From: Denitromonas ohlonensis
Lineage (GTDB): Bacteria > Pseudomonadota > Gammaproteobacteria > Burkholderiales > Rhodocyclaceae
Direction: 5' to 3'
DNA length: 64,000 nucleotides
Assembly (NCBI RefSeq): GCF_007625205.1
Contig: NZ_VMNI01000004.1
Span: 62,001-126,000 of the forward strand
Of the stretch, positions 15,935 to 24,168 are shown piece by piece (the stretch's first letter is position 1; each line of letters starts with the position of its first letter). The translations under genes and the position numbers were made by a program. Below the pieces are notes generated by a model that saw only the letters and a list, made by a program, of their open reading frames with translations, did not search any database and was not told the origin of the DNA.

Positions 15935-16849
15935 GTGATTACGCGAGTGGTGTGTCGGGGAGACAAGATCGAGGCCGTGGGGCCGACGATCGAGATCGTG
16001 CTCAAGGAACTGGCGCGGCGCATTTGCGAGCGCGACAGCGCGCTGGATGGCGTGCTTGAGCAGATCGTGGTGGCCGATGACCTTCCCGCGGCGCTGGTGT
16101 CGCTGGGCGAAGCGCCCGCGCCGGCGGGGGCGATCGTGCCGACTGTCGCCCGCACGCTTTACCTCGATGCCGGCCCGGTGCTGGTGCTCGAAGGCGCGCA
16201 GGTGGTGGCGGCGCTGGGCAGTGAGGTGGATGCCATGGCGCGCTTTGTTCATTTGCTGCACGGCGAACTGTGGCGCGTGCGGCTGCATCTGGACGCACTG
16301 GCGGCAGGCCAGGCGGGCTTGGGCGCCTGGCGCGATTCGGTGTTCGACAGCCAGCTGCGGCCGGTGGTGGAGGCCATGCGCGGCGAGTACGCGGTGAGTC
16401 GGCGCACGGTCTGGTCCTTGCCCAACGATGCCGATCTGATGCTCAAGCATTTGCTCGATGTGATCGACGCCTTGCCGGCGGCCACGGCCGAGGACCTGGC
16501 GACCGGCGCTGCCGATCTGGATGGTCTGTTTGTGCGCAGCCTGGGGCGTATTGCGCATCTGCTGCAGACGGCGGCGCATGTGCAGGGCTATCTCGCCGGG
16601 CTGGTGCGGCCGGTGGCGTCCATCAGTCCCGAGATGGCGGCGGCGATCGAGGCGAGCTTTTTTGGCCCGCATTGGGTCGCGCTCGGGCGTCAGCTCGATG
16701 CGCTGTTCCATGCCAGCGCGCCGTCGGCGATCGAAGCGGCACGCAGCGAGATTCAGCACACGCTGCTGGCGGTGTTCGGCAGCCTAGGCCTGCAACTGCG
16801 CCGCGCCGAAGATGGCGGCGTGTGGCTGGCGCCGGGCGTGGCGGGCTAA
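15935..16849 (+). CDS. Predicted helical cytoplasmic protein, unknown function
   Basis: 304 residues. A GAGGAG at 15921-15926 with 8-base spacing supports the GTG at 15935; an upstream in-frame GTG at 15908 lacks a ribosome site. The sequence is Ala/Leu-rich and mostly helical (VLKELARRICERDSALDGVL, ALGSEVDAMARFVHLLHGEL, YAVSRRTVWSLPNDADLMLK). No signal peptide or membrane span is evident and I do not recognise a domain. The CorA-like helical feel is not backed by a GMN motif. It ends three bases before azlC, so it may be co-transcribed with azlCD, but a shared function is unproven. Confidence 0.72.
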   Translation: MITRVVCRGDKIEAVGPTIEIVLKELARRICERDSALDGVLEQIVVADDLPAALVSLGEAPAPAGAIVPTVARTLYLDAGPVLVLEGAQVVAALGSEVDAMARFVHLLHGELWRVRLHLDALAAGQAGLGAWRDSVFDSQLRPVVEAMRGEYAVSRRTVWSLPNDADLMLKHLLDVIDALPAATAEDLATGAADLDGLFVRSLGRIAHLLQTAAHVQGYLAGLVRPVASISPEMAAAIEASFFGPHWVALGRQLDALFHASAPSAIEAARSEIQHTLLAVFGSLGLQLRRAEDGGVWLAPGVAG

Positions 16850-16852
16850 GGC

Positions 16853-17557
16853 ATGAATCGCCGCTTTCTGGCCGGCGCCCGGTCCGGGTTCCGCATCTTT
16901 CTGCCGCTGTCGATCGGCCTGATTCCGTGGGCGTTGGTCACCGGCGTGGCGCTGACCTCGGCCGGGCTGAGCGTGGTCGAGGCCATGGGCATGAACCTGA
17001 TGGTCTATGCCGGCGTGGCCCAGATTGCCACCTTGCCGCTGATTGTGGCCGGGGCGCCGCTGTGGCTGATCGGGTTGACGGCGCTGGCGCTCAACCTGCG
17101 CTTTCTGATTTTCAGCGCCGCCATTGCCAAGGGTTTCCACGACGTGCCGCTCAAGCTCCGCATTCCGTCGGGCTATCTGCTGATCGACGGGGTGTTTGCG
17201 GTGTGTACCGAACGCATGCTGTCGGTGCGCGACCGGCATTGGCGCTTCGGCTATTTTCTGGGGCCGTCGCTGTGGGGCTGGGGCCTGTGGCAGTGCTTTG
17301 TGCTGACCGGTGTGCTGGGGGCGGGTGCCTTGCCGCAGGACTGGTCGCTGGAGTTCATGGCGACCATCGCGCTGATGGTGATTCTGGTGCCCTTGTCAAA
17401 GAACCGGGCCATGTTGGTGGCCGCGCTGGTGGGGGGCGTGTCTTCGGTGCTGTTGCGCGGCATGCCACTCAAGCTGGGCGTGATCGTGGCGATCGTGATC
17501 GGCATTATTGCCGGTTTTGTGGCCGGCCGAGTGCTGCCTGAGCGCAAGGAGGCATGA
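16853..17557 (+). CDS. azlC: AzlC family branched-chain amino acid exporter, large subunit
   Basis: 234 residues, several membrane helices. AzlC features: AGARSGFRIFLPLSIGLIPW, the region NLMVYAGVAQIATLPLIVAG, LTALALNLRFLIFSAAIAKG, and SGYLLIDGVFAVCTERM. With the small AzlD subunit it exports branched-chain amino acids or analogues such as azaleucine in characterised systems. The stop overlaps the azlD start by four bases, the standard azlCD arrangement. The upstream neighbour is the unknown helical protein. Confidence 0.9.
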   Translation: MNRRFLAGARSGFRIFLPLSIGLIPWALVTGVALTSAGLSVVEAMGMNLMVYAGVAQIATLPLIVAGAPLWLIGLTALALNLRFLIFSAAIAKGFHDVPLKLRIPSGYLLIDGVFAVCTERMLSVRDRHWRFGYFLGPSLWGWGLWQCFVLTGVLGAGALPQDWSLEFMATIALMVILVPLSKNRAMLVAALVGGVSSVLLRGMPLKLGVIVAIVIGIIAGFVAGRVLPERKEA

Positions 17558-17880
17558 TGGACGGTATCTGGTTGTGGATCAGTTTTGCCCTGGTGTCGAT
17601 GGCGACCCATCTCCCGCGCGGCAGTTTCATCGTGCTCGGGCAGCGGGCGAGCCTGCCGCCGGCGGTGCAGGGCGCGCTGCGCTATGCGCCGGCTGCGGCG
17701 CTGGCGGCAATCGTGGCACCCAGTGTTTTTGTGGTGGACGGCGCGGTGCAGCCCTTCAACCCCAAGTTCGCCGCGGCGGTGGTGGTATTGATGATCGCGC
17801 TGCGCTGGAAGAACCCGTGGTTGCCGTTCATCATCGGCATGGGCGTGCTGCTTGGCTTGCGCAAGGGGTTGGGGTTCTGA
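17554..17880 (+). CDS. azlD: AzlD family small exporter subunit
   Basis: 108 residues with about four short hydrophobic segments (WLWISFALVSMATHLPRGSF, ALRYAPAAALAAIVAPSVFV, AAAVVVLMIALRWKNPWLPF, GMGVLLGLRKGLGF). Size, position directly after azlC with ATGA overlap, and the ALRYAPAAALAAIVAP motif identify AzlD. It works as the obligate partner of AzlC in the inner membrane. Nothing like a terminator is obvious in the 143 bp before the frameshifted kinase. Confidence 0.88.
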   Translation: MMDGIWLWISFALVSMATHLPRGSFIVLGQRASLPPAVQGALRYAPAAALAAIVAPSVFVVDGAVQPFNPKFAAAVVVLMIALRWKNPWLPFIIGMGVLLGLRKGLGF

Positions 17881-18023
17881 GGCGCGCAGAGCTGCGACAC
17901 CTTGTCCGGGCCACCGCTTACGGCTCGTGAGCAGTGCCAATCGGCGCAACAATCGGGGCGAAGTTACCCTAACGTCGAGCGTCTAGGCTGGCGCATGTTC
18001 GCTGCCCAGAGGGGAGTCCGGCC

Positions 18024-19230
18024 ATGCAGTCCGCTACTCTGCCTGCCAACGAGGCTCATCGACGCTGGGCGCTACGCCAATACGATGTGCTCGATTCGGC
18101 GCGAGAGGCGCTGTTCGACGAGGTGACCTCGTTGGCTGCGTGTGTGCGAGGCGCCGATTGCGCTGATCTCTTTGATCGATACCTCGCAAGTGGTTCAAGG
18201 CCTGTGTGGGGCTGGAGGCCTTGGAGACGGCGCGTAGCGTTTCGTTTTGCGCGCACGCCATTCTCCAGCCGGGTGTTTTCATTGTTCCCGACACGCTGGC
18301 CGCCCCGCGTTTTGCTGACAACCCGCTGGTCATCAGGCCGCCGAATATCCGCTTCTATGCGGGGACGCCCTTGTTCACCGCCGAGGGCCATGGCCTCGGG
18401 ACCTTGTGCGTGATCGACACCAAGCCGCGCGAGCTCAGCGAGATGCAGAAAGATGCGCTGCAGTTGATGCGCAACCCTGCGCTCAGATTGTTTGACGTCC
18501 GCCTCAAGACGCGTGAGCTGGCGGAGCTCAACCAGGCGCTCGATGCCTACAGTTATGCCGTGTCGCACGACCTGCGGGCGCCGGTGCGCACGGTGGCGGG
18601 TTTCAGCCATTTGCTGCGTGTCGAGCACGGCGAAAAGTCGACGAAGACGGTCTCGAGCTGATCTCCGACGTGGAAGACGCGGCCAAGCGTATGGCGCGGC
18701 TGATTGATGATTTGCTGTATCTGTCGCGCGCCGTGCGCGCGCCGATCTCCAAGGCGTCAGTCAATTTGTCCGCGCTGGCGGATGAGTCCGTCGCGCGTTG
18801 CCGGCGCGACAATCTGGACTCGGCACTGACCGTGAGCACTCAGCCCGACATGCGCGTCCGGGGCGATCCGCGTCTGATCCGGCTGGCGCTCGACAACCTG
18901 ATCGGCAACGCCTGGAAGTTCAGCGCCAACGCGGGTACGCCGCGCATCGACATCGGCAGCGAAACCACCGGCGACGGCACGCGCTTTTTCGTCCGGGATA
19001 ACGGCGTGGGATTTGACATGCTTTACGCGGGCAAGCGGTTTGAGCCCTTCTCGCGGCTGCATTCGGCTGAGACCTATCCCGGCACGGGCATCGGATTGGT
19101 GACCGTGAAGCGGGTCATCGAGCGTCATGGTGGAAAGGTCTGGGTTGAGGCCGAGGTCCAGCGCGGCGCTTGTTTCTACGTCACCTTGCAGGTGGATTCG
19201 CCGCAAGAAGGCGGCGAACATGCGGATTAG
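18024..19230 (+). pseudogene. GAF-domain sensor histidine kinase, disrupted by three frameshifts
   Basis: Read across frames this is one kinase: LRQYDVLDSAREALFDEVTS, then VCEAPIALISLIDTS in another frame, then WFKACVGLEALETARSVSFC (GAF domain), the H-box YAVSHDLRAPVRTVAGFSHL, and after another shift VDEDGLELISDVEDAAKRMA and the HATPase boxes NLIGNAWKFSA and VRDNGVGFDM. Shifts lie near 18141, 18188 and 18638. The catalytic boxes themselves are intact, so decay looks recent, or the shifts are assembly errors; three in 1.2 kb, in a window otherwise free of them, favours a true pseudogene. The end overlaps the stop of the convergent PAS kinase gene by four bases. Confidence 0.85.
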
Positions 19231-21056
19231 TCCGCCGCTGGCGTGCGCTCGGCATCCGGCTGCTGGATGGGCAAGGTGACGTGAAAGGTCGTCCCTTCGC
19301 CGGGCGTGGAGTCGATGTCGATGCGGCCGTGGTGATTCTGAACGATACCGTAAGACAGTGACAGTCCCAGCCCGGTGCCCTTGCCGACCCCCTTGGTGGT
19401 GAAAAAAGGCTCGAAGATGCGCGCCTTGACGGCCTCCGGGATGCCGCAGCCGGTGTCGGCAATGCTGACCCGCACATGCTCGGCGTCGGGCTGCGAGGTG
19501 GTGATCGTGATGGTGCCCGGCGCTTCGATGGCATGGGCAGCATTGACCAGCAGGTTCATGAACACCTGGTTGAGCTGCGAGGGCATGCACTGAATGGCCG
19601 GGATCTCGGCGTAGTGGCGCGCCACGCTGGCCTTGTATTTGACCTCGTTGTTCACCACGTTCAGGGTGCTTTCGATACCCTTGACGATATTGGCCCACAC
19701 CCATTCCTGGGTTTGATCGGCATGCGAGAAGTCTTTCAGGTCGGCGACGATCTTGCGTACGCGTGAGGCGCCTTCCTCGCTCTCGCGCAGCAGCGCCGGC
19801 AGGTCTTCCTTGAGGAAATCAAAGTCGACTTCCTGCTTGAGCTTTTGCACGGCGAGCAGCGCGGGGTCGTCGGGCGCGCGACCCGCTTCGAGCGCCTCGA
19901 AGCTGTCGAACAGGCGAAGCAGATCATCGAGATAGCCGCCCAGGCTGGTGATGTTGGAGAGCACATAGCCGATCGGATTGTTGATTTCGTGCGCCACGCC
20001 AGCGGCGAGCTGACCGATGGAGGCCAGCTTTTCGGACTGCACGAGCTGTTCCTGCGCATCGTGAAGCTGGCAGTTGAGCTCGGTGAGTTCGATATAGCGC
20101 TTGAGTAGCTCCTGCTCGGCGGTCTCGCGCTGGTCGATGTCTTCGGCGAGCCGGGCATTGGCCTCGGCGAGCTCACGGGTGCGGTCCGCGACGATCGCTT
20201 CAAGGCGTTCGTTGGTCAGGGCCAACGCGTTTTCGGCGGTCTTGCGCTCGGTAATGTCTTGCAGGGTTTCGATGGCGCCGATGATGCTGCCGTCGGCGCC
20301 ACGCAGGGGCGCGGCCAGGAAGTAGATCCAGCGGCCGGATTCGCCGAGGCTGGGATAGAAGCCCTCGGCTTCGATTGCGTCGGGCGTGTGGGTCGAGCGC
20401 TGCCAGCTGCCGGGGTAGAGGCGTTCGAGCGTGTCGGCGTCGGCATGGTCGAGGATCATGTCAGCCATGACCGGGCGGGGGGCATCGAAGAAGGCGCGCC
20501 AGGGGTCGCGGGTGCCAATCAGGCGCGGGGCTGTGATGCCGGAAATGCGCTCGCAGGCCATATTCCAGTGAGTGACGCGATGCTCGGTGTCGAGGATGAA
20601 GGCGGCAATGGGCAGCTCGCGGATGATCTGATCGAGCACGGCGCGTGTCGATGGGTCGTGTGTCGGCGCGGCGTTGGTACGCTCGATGAAGACATGCAGC
20701 ACCTGCGGTCCGGCCGCGTCTTCGAGCCGGCGCGCGCGAACTTCAAAGTGGCGTACAGCACACGGGGGCTGGCCGGTGGTGATGTCAACCGGTGCCGCGT
20801 CGCGACCCGCCAGGCAGGCTTCGCCTTGCTGGCGCAGTCGCTCGGCGCTGTTGGCATCGTCGAGCGCATGAAAGGGACGGTCATACAAGGCAGAGAGCGT
20901 GCAGCCCAATTGCTCGGCCAGTGTGGCGTCGGCCCATACGGGGTGCTCGCCCCGGTGCAGCAAGGTGCCATGGCCGGCCAGCGCGAGGGCGTCGCACCAG
21001 AGCTCGGTCGGCGGCGATGGGCGGAGGGCGGCGACCCCGTCAGGCATCGGCTTCAA
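19227..21056 (-). CDS. PAS-domain sensor histidine kinase
   Basis: 609 residues, no membrane segment, hence cytoplasmic. There are two PAS-like regions (about 20-125 and 135-270; the second ends GAIETLQDITERKTAENALA), a coiled coil (about 272-345), and a HisKA/HATPase core of the NtrB-like class: EKLASIGQLAAGVAHEINNP with phospho-acceptor His about 356, N-box NLLVNAAHAI near 501, G1 DTGCGIPEAV near 534, and FFTTKGVGKGTGLGL. It is the last gene of a four-gene operon whose first two products have receiver domains and lack a kinase of their own, so it probably phosphorylates one or both. Start at 21056 overlaps the HDOD gene end by 17 bases. Confidence 0.9.
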   Translation of the reverse strand: MKPMPDGVAALRPSPPTELWCDALALAGHGTLLHRGEHPVWADATLAEQLGCTLSALYDRPFHALDDANSAERLRQQGEACLAGRDAAPVDITTGQPPCAVRHFEVRARRLEDAAGPQVLHVFIERTNAAPTHDPSTRAVLDQIIRELPIAAFILDTEHRVTHWNMACERISGITAPRLIGTRDPWRAFFDAPRPVMADMILDHADADTLERLYPGSWQRSTHTPDAIEAEGFYPSLGESGRWIYFLAAPLRGADGSIIGAIETLQDITERKTAENALALTNERLEAIVADRTRELAEANARLAEDIDQRETAEQELLKRYIELTELNCQLHDAQEQLVQSEKLASIGQLAAGVAHEINNPIGYVLSNITSLGGYLDDLLRLFDSFEALEAGRAPDDPALLAVQKLKQEVDFDFLKEDLPALLRESEEGASRVRKIVADLKDFSHADQTQEWVWANIVKGIESTLNVVNNEVKYKASVARHYAEIPAIQCMPSQLNQVFMNLLVNAAHAIEAPGTITITTSQPDAEHVRVSIADTGCGIPEAVKARIFEPFFTTKGVGKGTGLGLSLSYGIVQNHHGRIDIDSTPGEGTTFHVTLPIQQPDAERTPAAD

Positions 21057-21879
21057 GCACGTTCGCCAAGGCGTCGGCCTCGGCGATCACCGCCGCCAGC
21101 GCGGCGGTGTCGGGTAGAGGCGTGTCGCCCATTGCGCAGGCAATCCACGGCGCCAGGGTGGCCGGAGGGAAGTCTTCCGTGCCGTCGAGCGGGATGTCTG
21201 CCAGCTGGTCGGCCAGGCCAATCAAAGCGCACAGGGGCGGCAAGGTGTCAGGCGGCTGGTGGTGACGGCCGGCCGCTTCGCACAGGGCCTCGGGAAACTT
21301 CCAGTGACGCAACAGGATCTGCCCGGCCTCTGCGTGGTCGGTGCCAAAGGCGGCGCGCTCGGCGATGGTGTCGCTATGCAGAATCCAGTCGCTTGTCGTG
21401 CCGTGTTCTGGCGTTTGGACGGGCTCGGTCTGGGCCAGCAAGATTTTTCCGACGTCGTGGAGAATGCCGGCCGTGAAGGCTTCTTCGCCTGCCGATCCGG
21501 TTTTTTCGGCCAGCAGCCGGGCGAGCATGGCGCAGCGGGTGCTGTGCCGTAACAAATGCCCCATCGATGCGCGCAGCGCGGGCGGCAGGTGCATCAGCTG
21601 GGCTGAACCGACCGCCAGTGCCAGCATGCGCAGCGCCCGGAAGCCGAGGATGGCGATCGCATCGTGGACCGTGGAAATACGCTTGCTGAGGCCGTAGAAC
21701 GGCGAATTGGCGACTTTGAGCGTACGCAAGCTGAGTGTCAGGTCGGACGCGATGGTGTCGGCAATGCTGCGGGCGTCGACATCGGTGCGGGAAAACAGCG
21801 CCAGCAGGTCGGTCATGACCTTGGGTGGCGGCGGGAGCTGCTCGGCGTTGCGGACGATTTGTTCAGCGCTCAGGGACAT
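21040..21879 (-). CDS. HDOD domain signalling protein
   Basis: 279 residues. The HDOD domain occupies most of the protein: LPPPPKVMTDLLALFSRTDV, ASDLTLSLRTLKVANSPFYG, ISTVHDAIAILGFRALRMLA, then CAMLARLLAEKTG and AGILHDVGKILL with an HD pair, and DHAEAGQILLRHWKFPEALC. HDOD proteins act in bacterial signal transduction, often with c-di-GMP, chemotaxis or stress modules; catalytic activity is usually absent. Here the LHDVGK pair is kept, which is not universal in HDOD proteins. It lies three bases after the preceding gene in the operon. Confidence 0.9.
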   Translation of the reverse strand: MSLSAEQIVRNAEQLPPPPKVMTDLLALFSRTDVDARSIADTIASDLTLSLRTLKVANSPFYGLSKRISTVHDAIAILGFRALRMLALAVGSAQLMHLPPALRASMGHLLRHSTRCAMLARLLAEKTGSAGEEAFTAGILHDVGKILLAQTEPVQTPEHGTTSDWILHSDTIAERAAFGTDHAEAGQILLRHWKFPEALCEAAGRHHQPPDTLPPLCALIGLADQLADIPLDGTEDFPPATLAPWIACAMGDTPLPDTAALAAVIAEADALANVLEADA

Positions 21880-21882
21880 GGC

Positions 21883-22683
21883 TTACGTCCCCTCGTTGGC
21901 GGCGCGAAAAGTGCTTGCGTCGAGCAGGGCCAGCAGATAGCCGCGGCTGGTTGAGCGCTGACCGAGCCGGGTTCGAGACACCAGGAGGCGTTTGTCGCCG
22001 AGTTGGAGGCTGCCCGCCTCGTTCAGCAGTTCGGCCGGCAGGTTCTCGCGGGCGGCCATTCCCAGACCGACGGGATAGCCCTCGAGTTGAGCGACCGCGG
22101 TGCTGTTGCAAAAGGCGATGACGCCTTCGTCGTCGACGCCGATCACACCGACGGGCAATGCCTCTAGCGCTTCATGGAATACACCGAGGGCCTCCGAGCG
22201 GATCTGAACCTGATCCGAGCGTTCGGCCAGCAGTTCCTGAAGTTGGGTGTTCTTGACTTCAAGTTCCTGTGTCAGTCGACGGTTTTCATCGGCCATGCGG
22301 CGGCGCGCGAAGGCTTCAGCGATATTCGCCTTGAGATGGGCGTCGTCCCACGGTTTGCATAGAAATTTGTAGATGGCCCCGTCGTTGATGGCCGAGGTGA
22401 CGGCCTGCAACTCGGTGTAGCCGGACAGCACGATGCGAACGCATTCGGGCTGCATGTCTTTGGCGATGCGCAGCAAGTCCACCCCGGCCATGCCCGGCAT
22501 GCGCTGGTCGGACATCACGACTTCGACAGTTTCTGCCTTGAGCAGCTCAATCGCCTCAGCGCCGCTGTTGGCGGTGAGGATGCGATACCCCTCCGTGCGC
22601 AGCAGCCGGCGCAGCGCGGACAGGATGTTCTGCTCGTCGTCGACCAGCAGGAGCGTGGGTTGATGCGTGTCGACTTCAGTCAT
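21883..22683 (-). CDS. Response regulator with receiver and PAS-like domain
   Basis: 266 residues. The start at 22683 gives ATGA overlap with the upstream gene. The receiver domain (about 8-125) has acidic pair DDE near 15-17, phospho-acceptor Asp about 59 (VVMSDQRMPGM), LSGYTELQAVTSAINDGAIY and the Lys of KPWDD. A coiled coil (about 130-165, ENRRLTQELEVKNTQLQELL) leads to a small PAS-like domain (EALEALPVGVIGVDDEGVIA). There is no DNA-binding or enzymatic output domain, so it probably signals by protein contact, for example with the HD-GYP regulator or the HDOD protein of the same operon. Confidence 0.86.
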   Translation of the reverse strand: MTEVDTHQPTLLLVDDEQNILSALRRLLRTEGYRILTANSGAEAIELLKAETVEVVMSDQRMPGMAGVDLLRIAKDMQPECVRIVLSGYTELQAVTSAINDGAIYKFLCKPWDDAHLKANIAEAFARRRMADENRRLTQELEVKNTQLQELLAERSDQVQIRSEALGVFHEALEALPVGVIGVDDEGVIAFCNSTAVAQLEGYPVGLGMAARENLPAELLNEAGSLQLGDKRLLVSRTRLGQRSTSRGYLLALLDASTFRAANEGT

Positions 22684-24005
22684 GTGGATGCTCCCCGCGG
22701 GCTGTCCTCGACCTGCACGGTGATGTTGCGGCTGCTGGAAGTCTCCAGGCGGCGCAATTGAATGATCGTATCTTCGTCGCAAACATGCCCTTTGGGCAAC
22801 AGCAGGTAGCCATCGGGATGCAGTAGATCTTGCACCAGGCGCATGCCCTGCTTGAGCATGCCCGGGCGCAGGCTGATACCGTCGGCGGGTCGGCCGCTGG
22901 CCTCAGACACCATGCGGACGAAGGTGTTGGCCAGTTCGGGGTTGTAGCGTTTGCCGGCGTTTTGCGAGATGTAGACCAGTGCTTCGCGTGCGGGCAGCGG
23001 GCGGGCCGTCAGATGGCCTTGCATGAGGCCGTCGTAGTCATTGGCGATGGCCAGAATCTGCGCGCCGAGCGGAATGGCCAGGCCGGTGAGCTTGTCCGGA
23101 AAGCCCGTGCCGTCCCACATCTCATGATGGTGGCGCACCAGCTTGCAGACCGCCTTGAGCTGACTGACCGCGGTCAACGCGGCTTCTCCGCGCTCGGCGT
23201 GGCGGATGTAGAGGCTGCGCTCTTCGGGCTTGAAGGTGTTGTAGGGCTTGCCGAGCAGATCGTCGGGCAGGCCGATCTTGCCGATGTCGTGGAGCAGGCC
23301 GGCGAGCATGATGTTTTGCGTGGCGGCATCGTCCAGGCCAGACGCTTTCGCCAGCTGGCGGGCGTGCTGTGCGACCCGGCGGCTGTGTCCGGCCATGTGC
23401 CCGCTGCGCATCTCGACCAGATCGCTGAAAACCCGGACCGTGGTGAGGAAGTTCTGTTTGAGCGATTCGTTAGCTTCCTTGATCTTGCCAATCGCGGTTT
23501 GCAGGTCGCGGGTGCGCGCCAGCACACGGGCCTCCAACTCGGTGTTCATGTTCTTGAGCTTGGCGTTCTGGTCGGCGGTGAGCGCATGCAGGCGGGTCAC
23601 TTCGGCCTGCAAGCGGCCGCGATTGACCGCGTCTTTGACCGTGGTCAGGATCTCGTGGTCTTTCCAGGGCTTGTTCAGATAGCGCGAGATGCCGCCATCG
23701 TTGACCGCCGAAACGGTCGATTCCATGTCGGCGAAGCCGGTCAGCAAGATGCGTTCAATCTGCGGGTGGCGCTCGCGGACCGCTTTCAAAAAGGCCGCGC
23801 CGTCCATTTGCGGCATGCGCATGTCCGAGACGACGACATCCACGGTTTCGGTGTCGAGCAGATTCAGCCCGTCCTGGCCGCTGGGCGCCGTCAGCACGCG
23901 AAAGCCGGTGGGGCGGAAGAGGCGTTTGAGCGAGCTCAGGATATTGGGCTCATCGTCTACAAAGAGCACCGTGCCTGGGCTGGCGGTTGTTTCGGTTTGT
24001 GTCAT
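22680..24005 (-). CDS. HD-GYP domain response regulator (c-di-GMP phosphodiesterase type)
   Basis: 441 residues. The start at 24005 places the receiver at the N-terminus (GTVLFVDDEPNILSSLKRLF; Asp about 61 in VVVSDMRMPQMDG). A coiled coil (about 145-195) leads to the HD-GYP domain: MAGHSRRVAQHARQLAKA, AGLLHDIGKIGLPDDLLGKP, and HHHEMWDGTGFPDKL. The signature GYP triplet reads GFP here, a mild departure; the HD and HHE residues are kept, so hydrolysis of c-di-GMP is plausible. A C-terminal extension carries LLPKGHVCDEDTIIQLRRLE. It is first in the four-gene signalling operon. The open frame continues upstream of 24005 but without recognisable protein. Confidence 0.9.
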   Translation of the reverse strand: MTQTETTASPGTVLFVDDEPNILSSLKRLFRPTGFRVLTAPSGQDGLNLLDTETVDVVVSDMRMPQMDGAAFLKAVRERHPQIERILLTGFADMESTVSAVNDGGISRYLNKPWKDHEILTTVKDAVNRGRLQAEVTRLHALTADQNAKLKNMNTELEARVLARTRDLQTAIGKIKEANESLKQNFLTTVRVFSDLVEMRSGHMAGHSRRVAQHARQLAKASGLDDAATQNIMLAGLLHDIGKIGLPDDLLGKPYNTFKPEERSLYIRHAERGEAALTAVSQLKAVCKLVRHHHEMWDGTGFPDKLTGLAIPLGAQILAIANDYDGLMQGHLTARPLPAREALVYISQNAGKRYNPELANTFVRMVSEASGRPADGISLRPGMLKQGMRLVQDLLHPDGYLLLPKGHVCDEDTIIQLRRLETSSSRNITVQVEDSPRGAST

Positions 24006-24133
24006 CGAGGGTCGTCCGGGAAAGACGTATGTACCTCCCTTACGGACGATGCTGGCGAAACTTGAGGCGATGTCGCGCCGACGATCACCAGTGGTGGCGG
24101 GCGGCCTGGCCTCGCCGGGGCATGATGCGCTTG

Positions 24134-24164
24134 CCGGCGCACCGGCGCACCGGCGCACCGGCGC
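24134..24164. repeat. Short tandem repeat, 8-bp unit
   Basis: Nearly four consecutive copies of CCGGCGCA (24134-24164) lie just past the stop codon of the KefB-type gene, between two operons on the same strand. Copy number may vary between strains by slippage. Confidence 0.8.
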
Positions 24165-24168
24165 GTCG

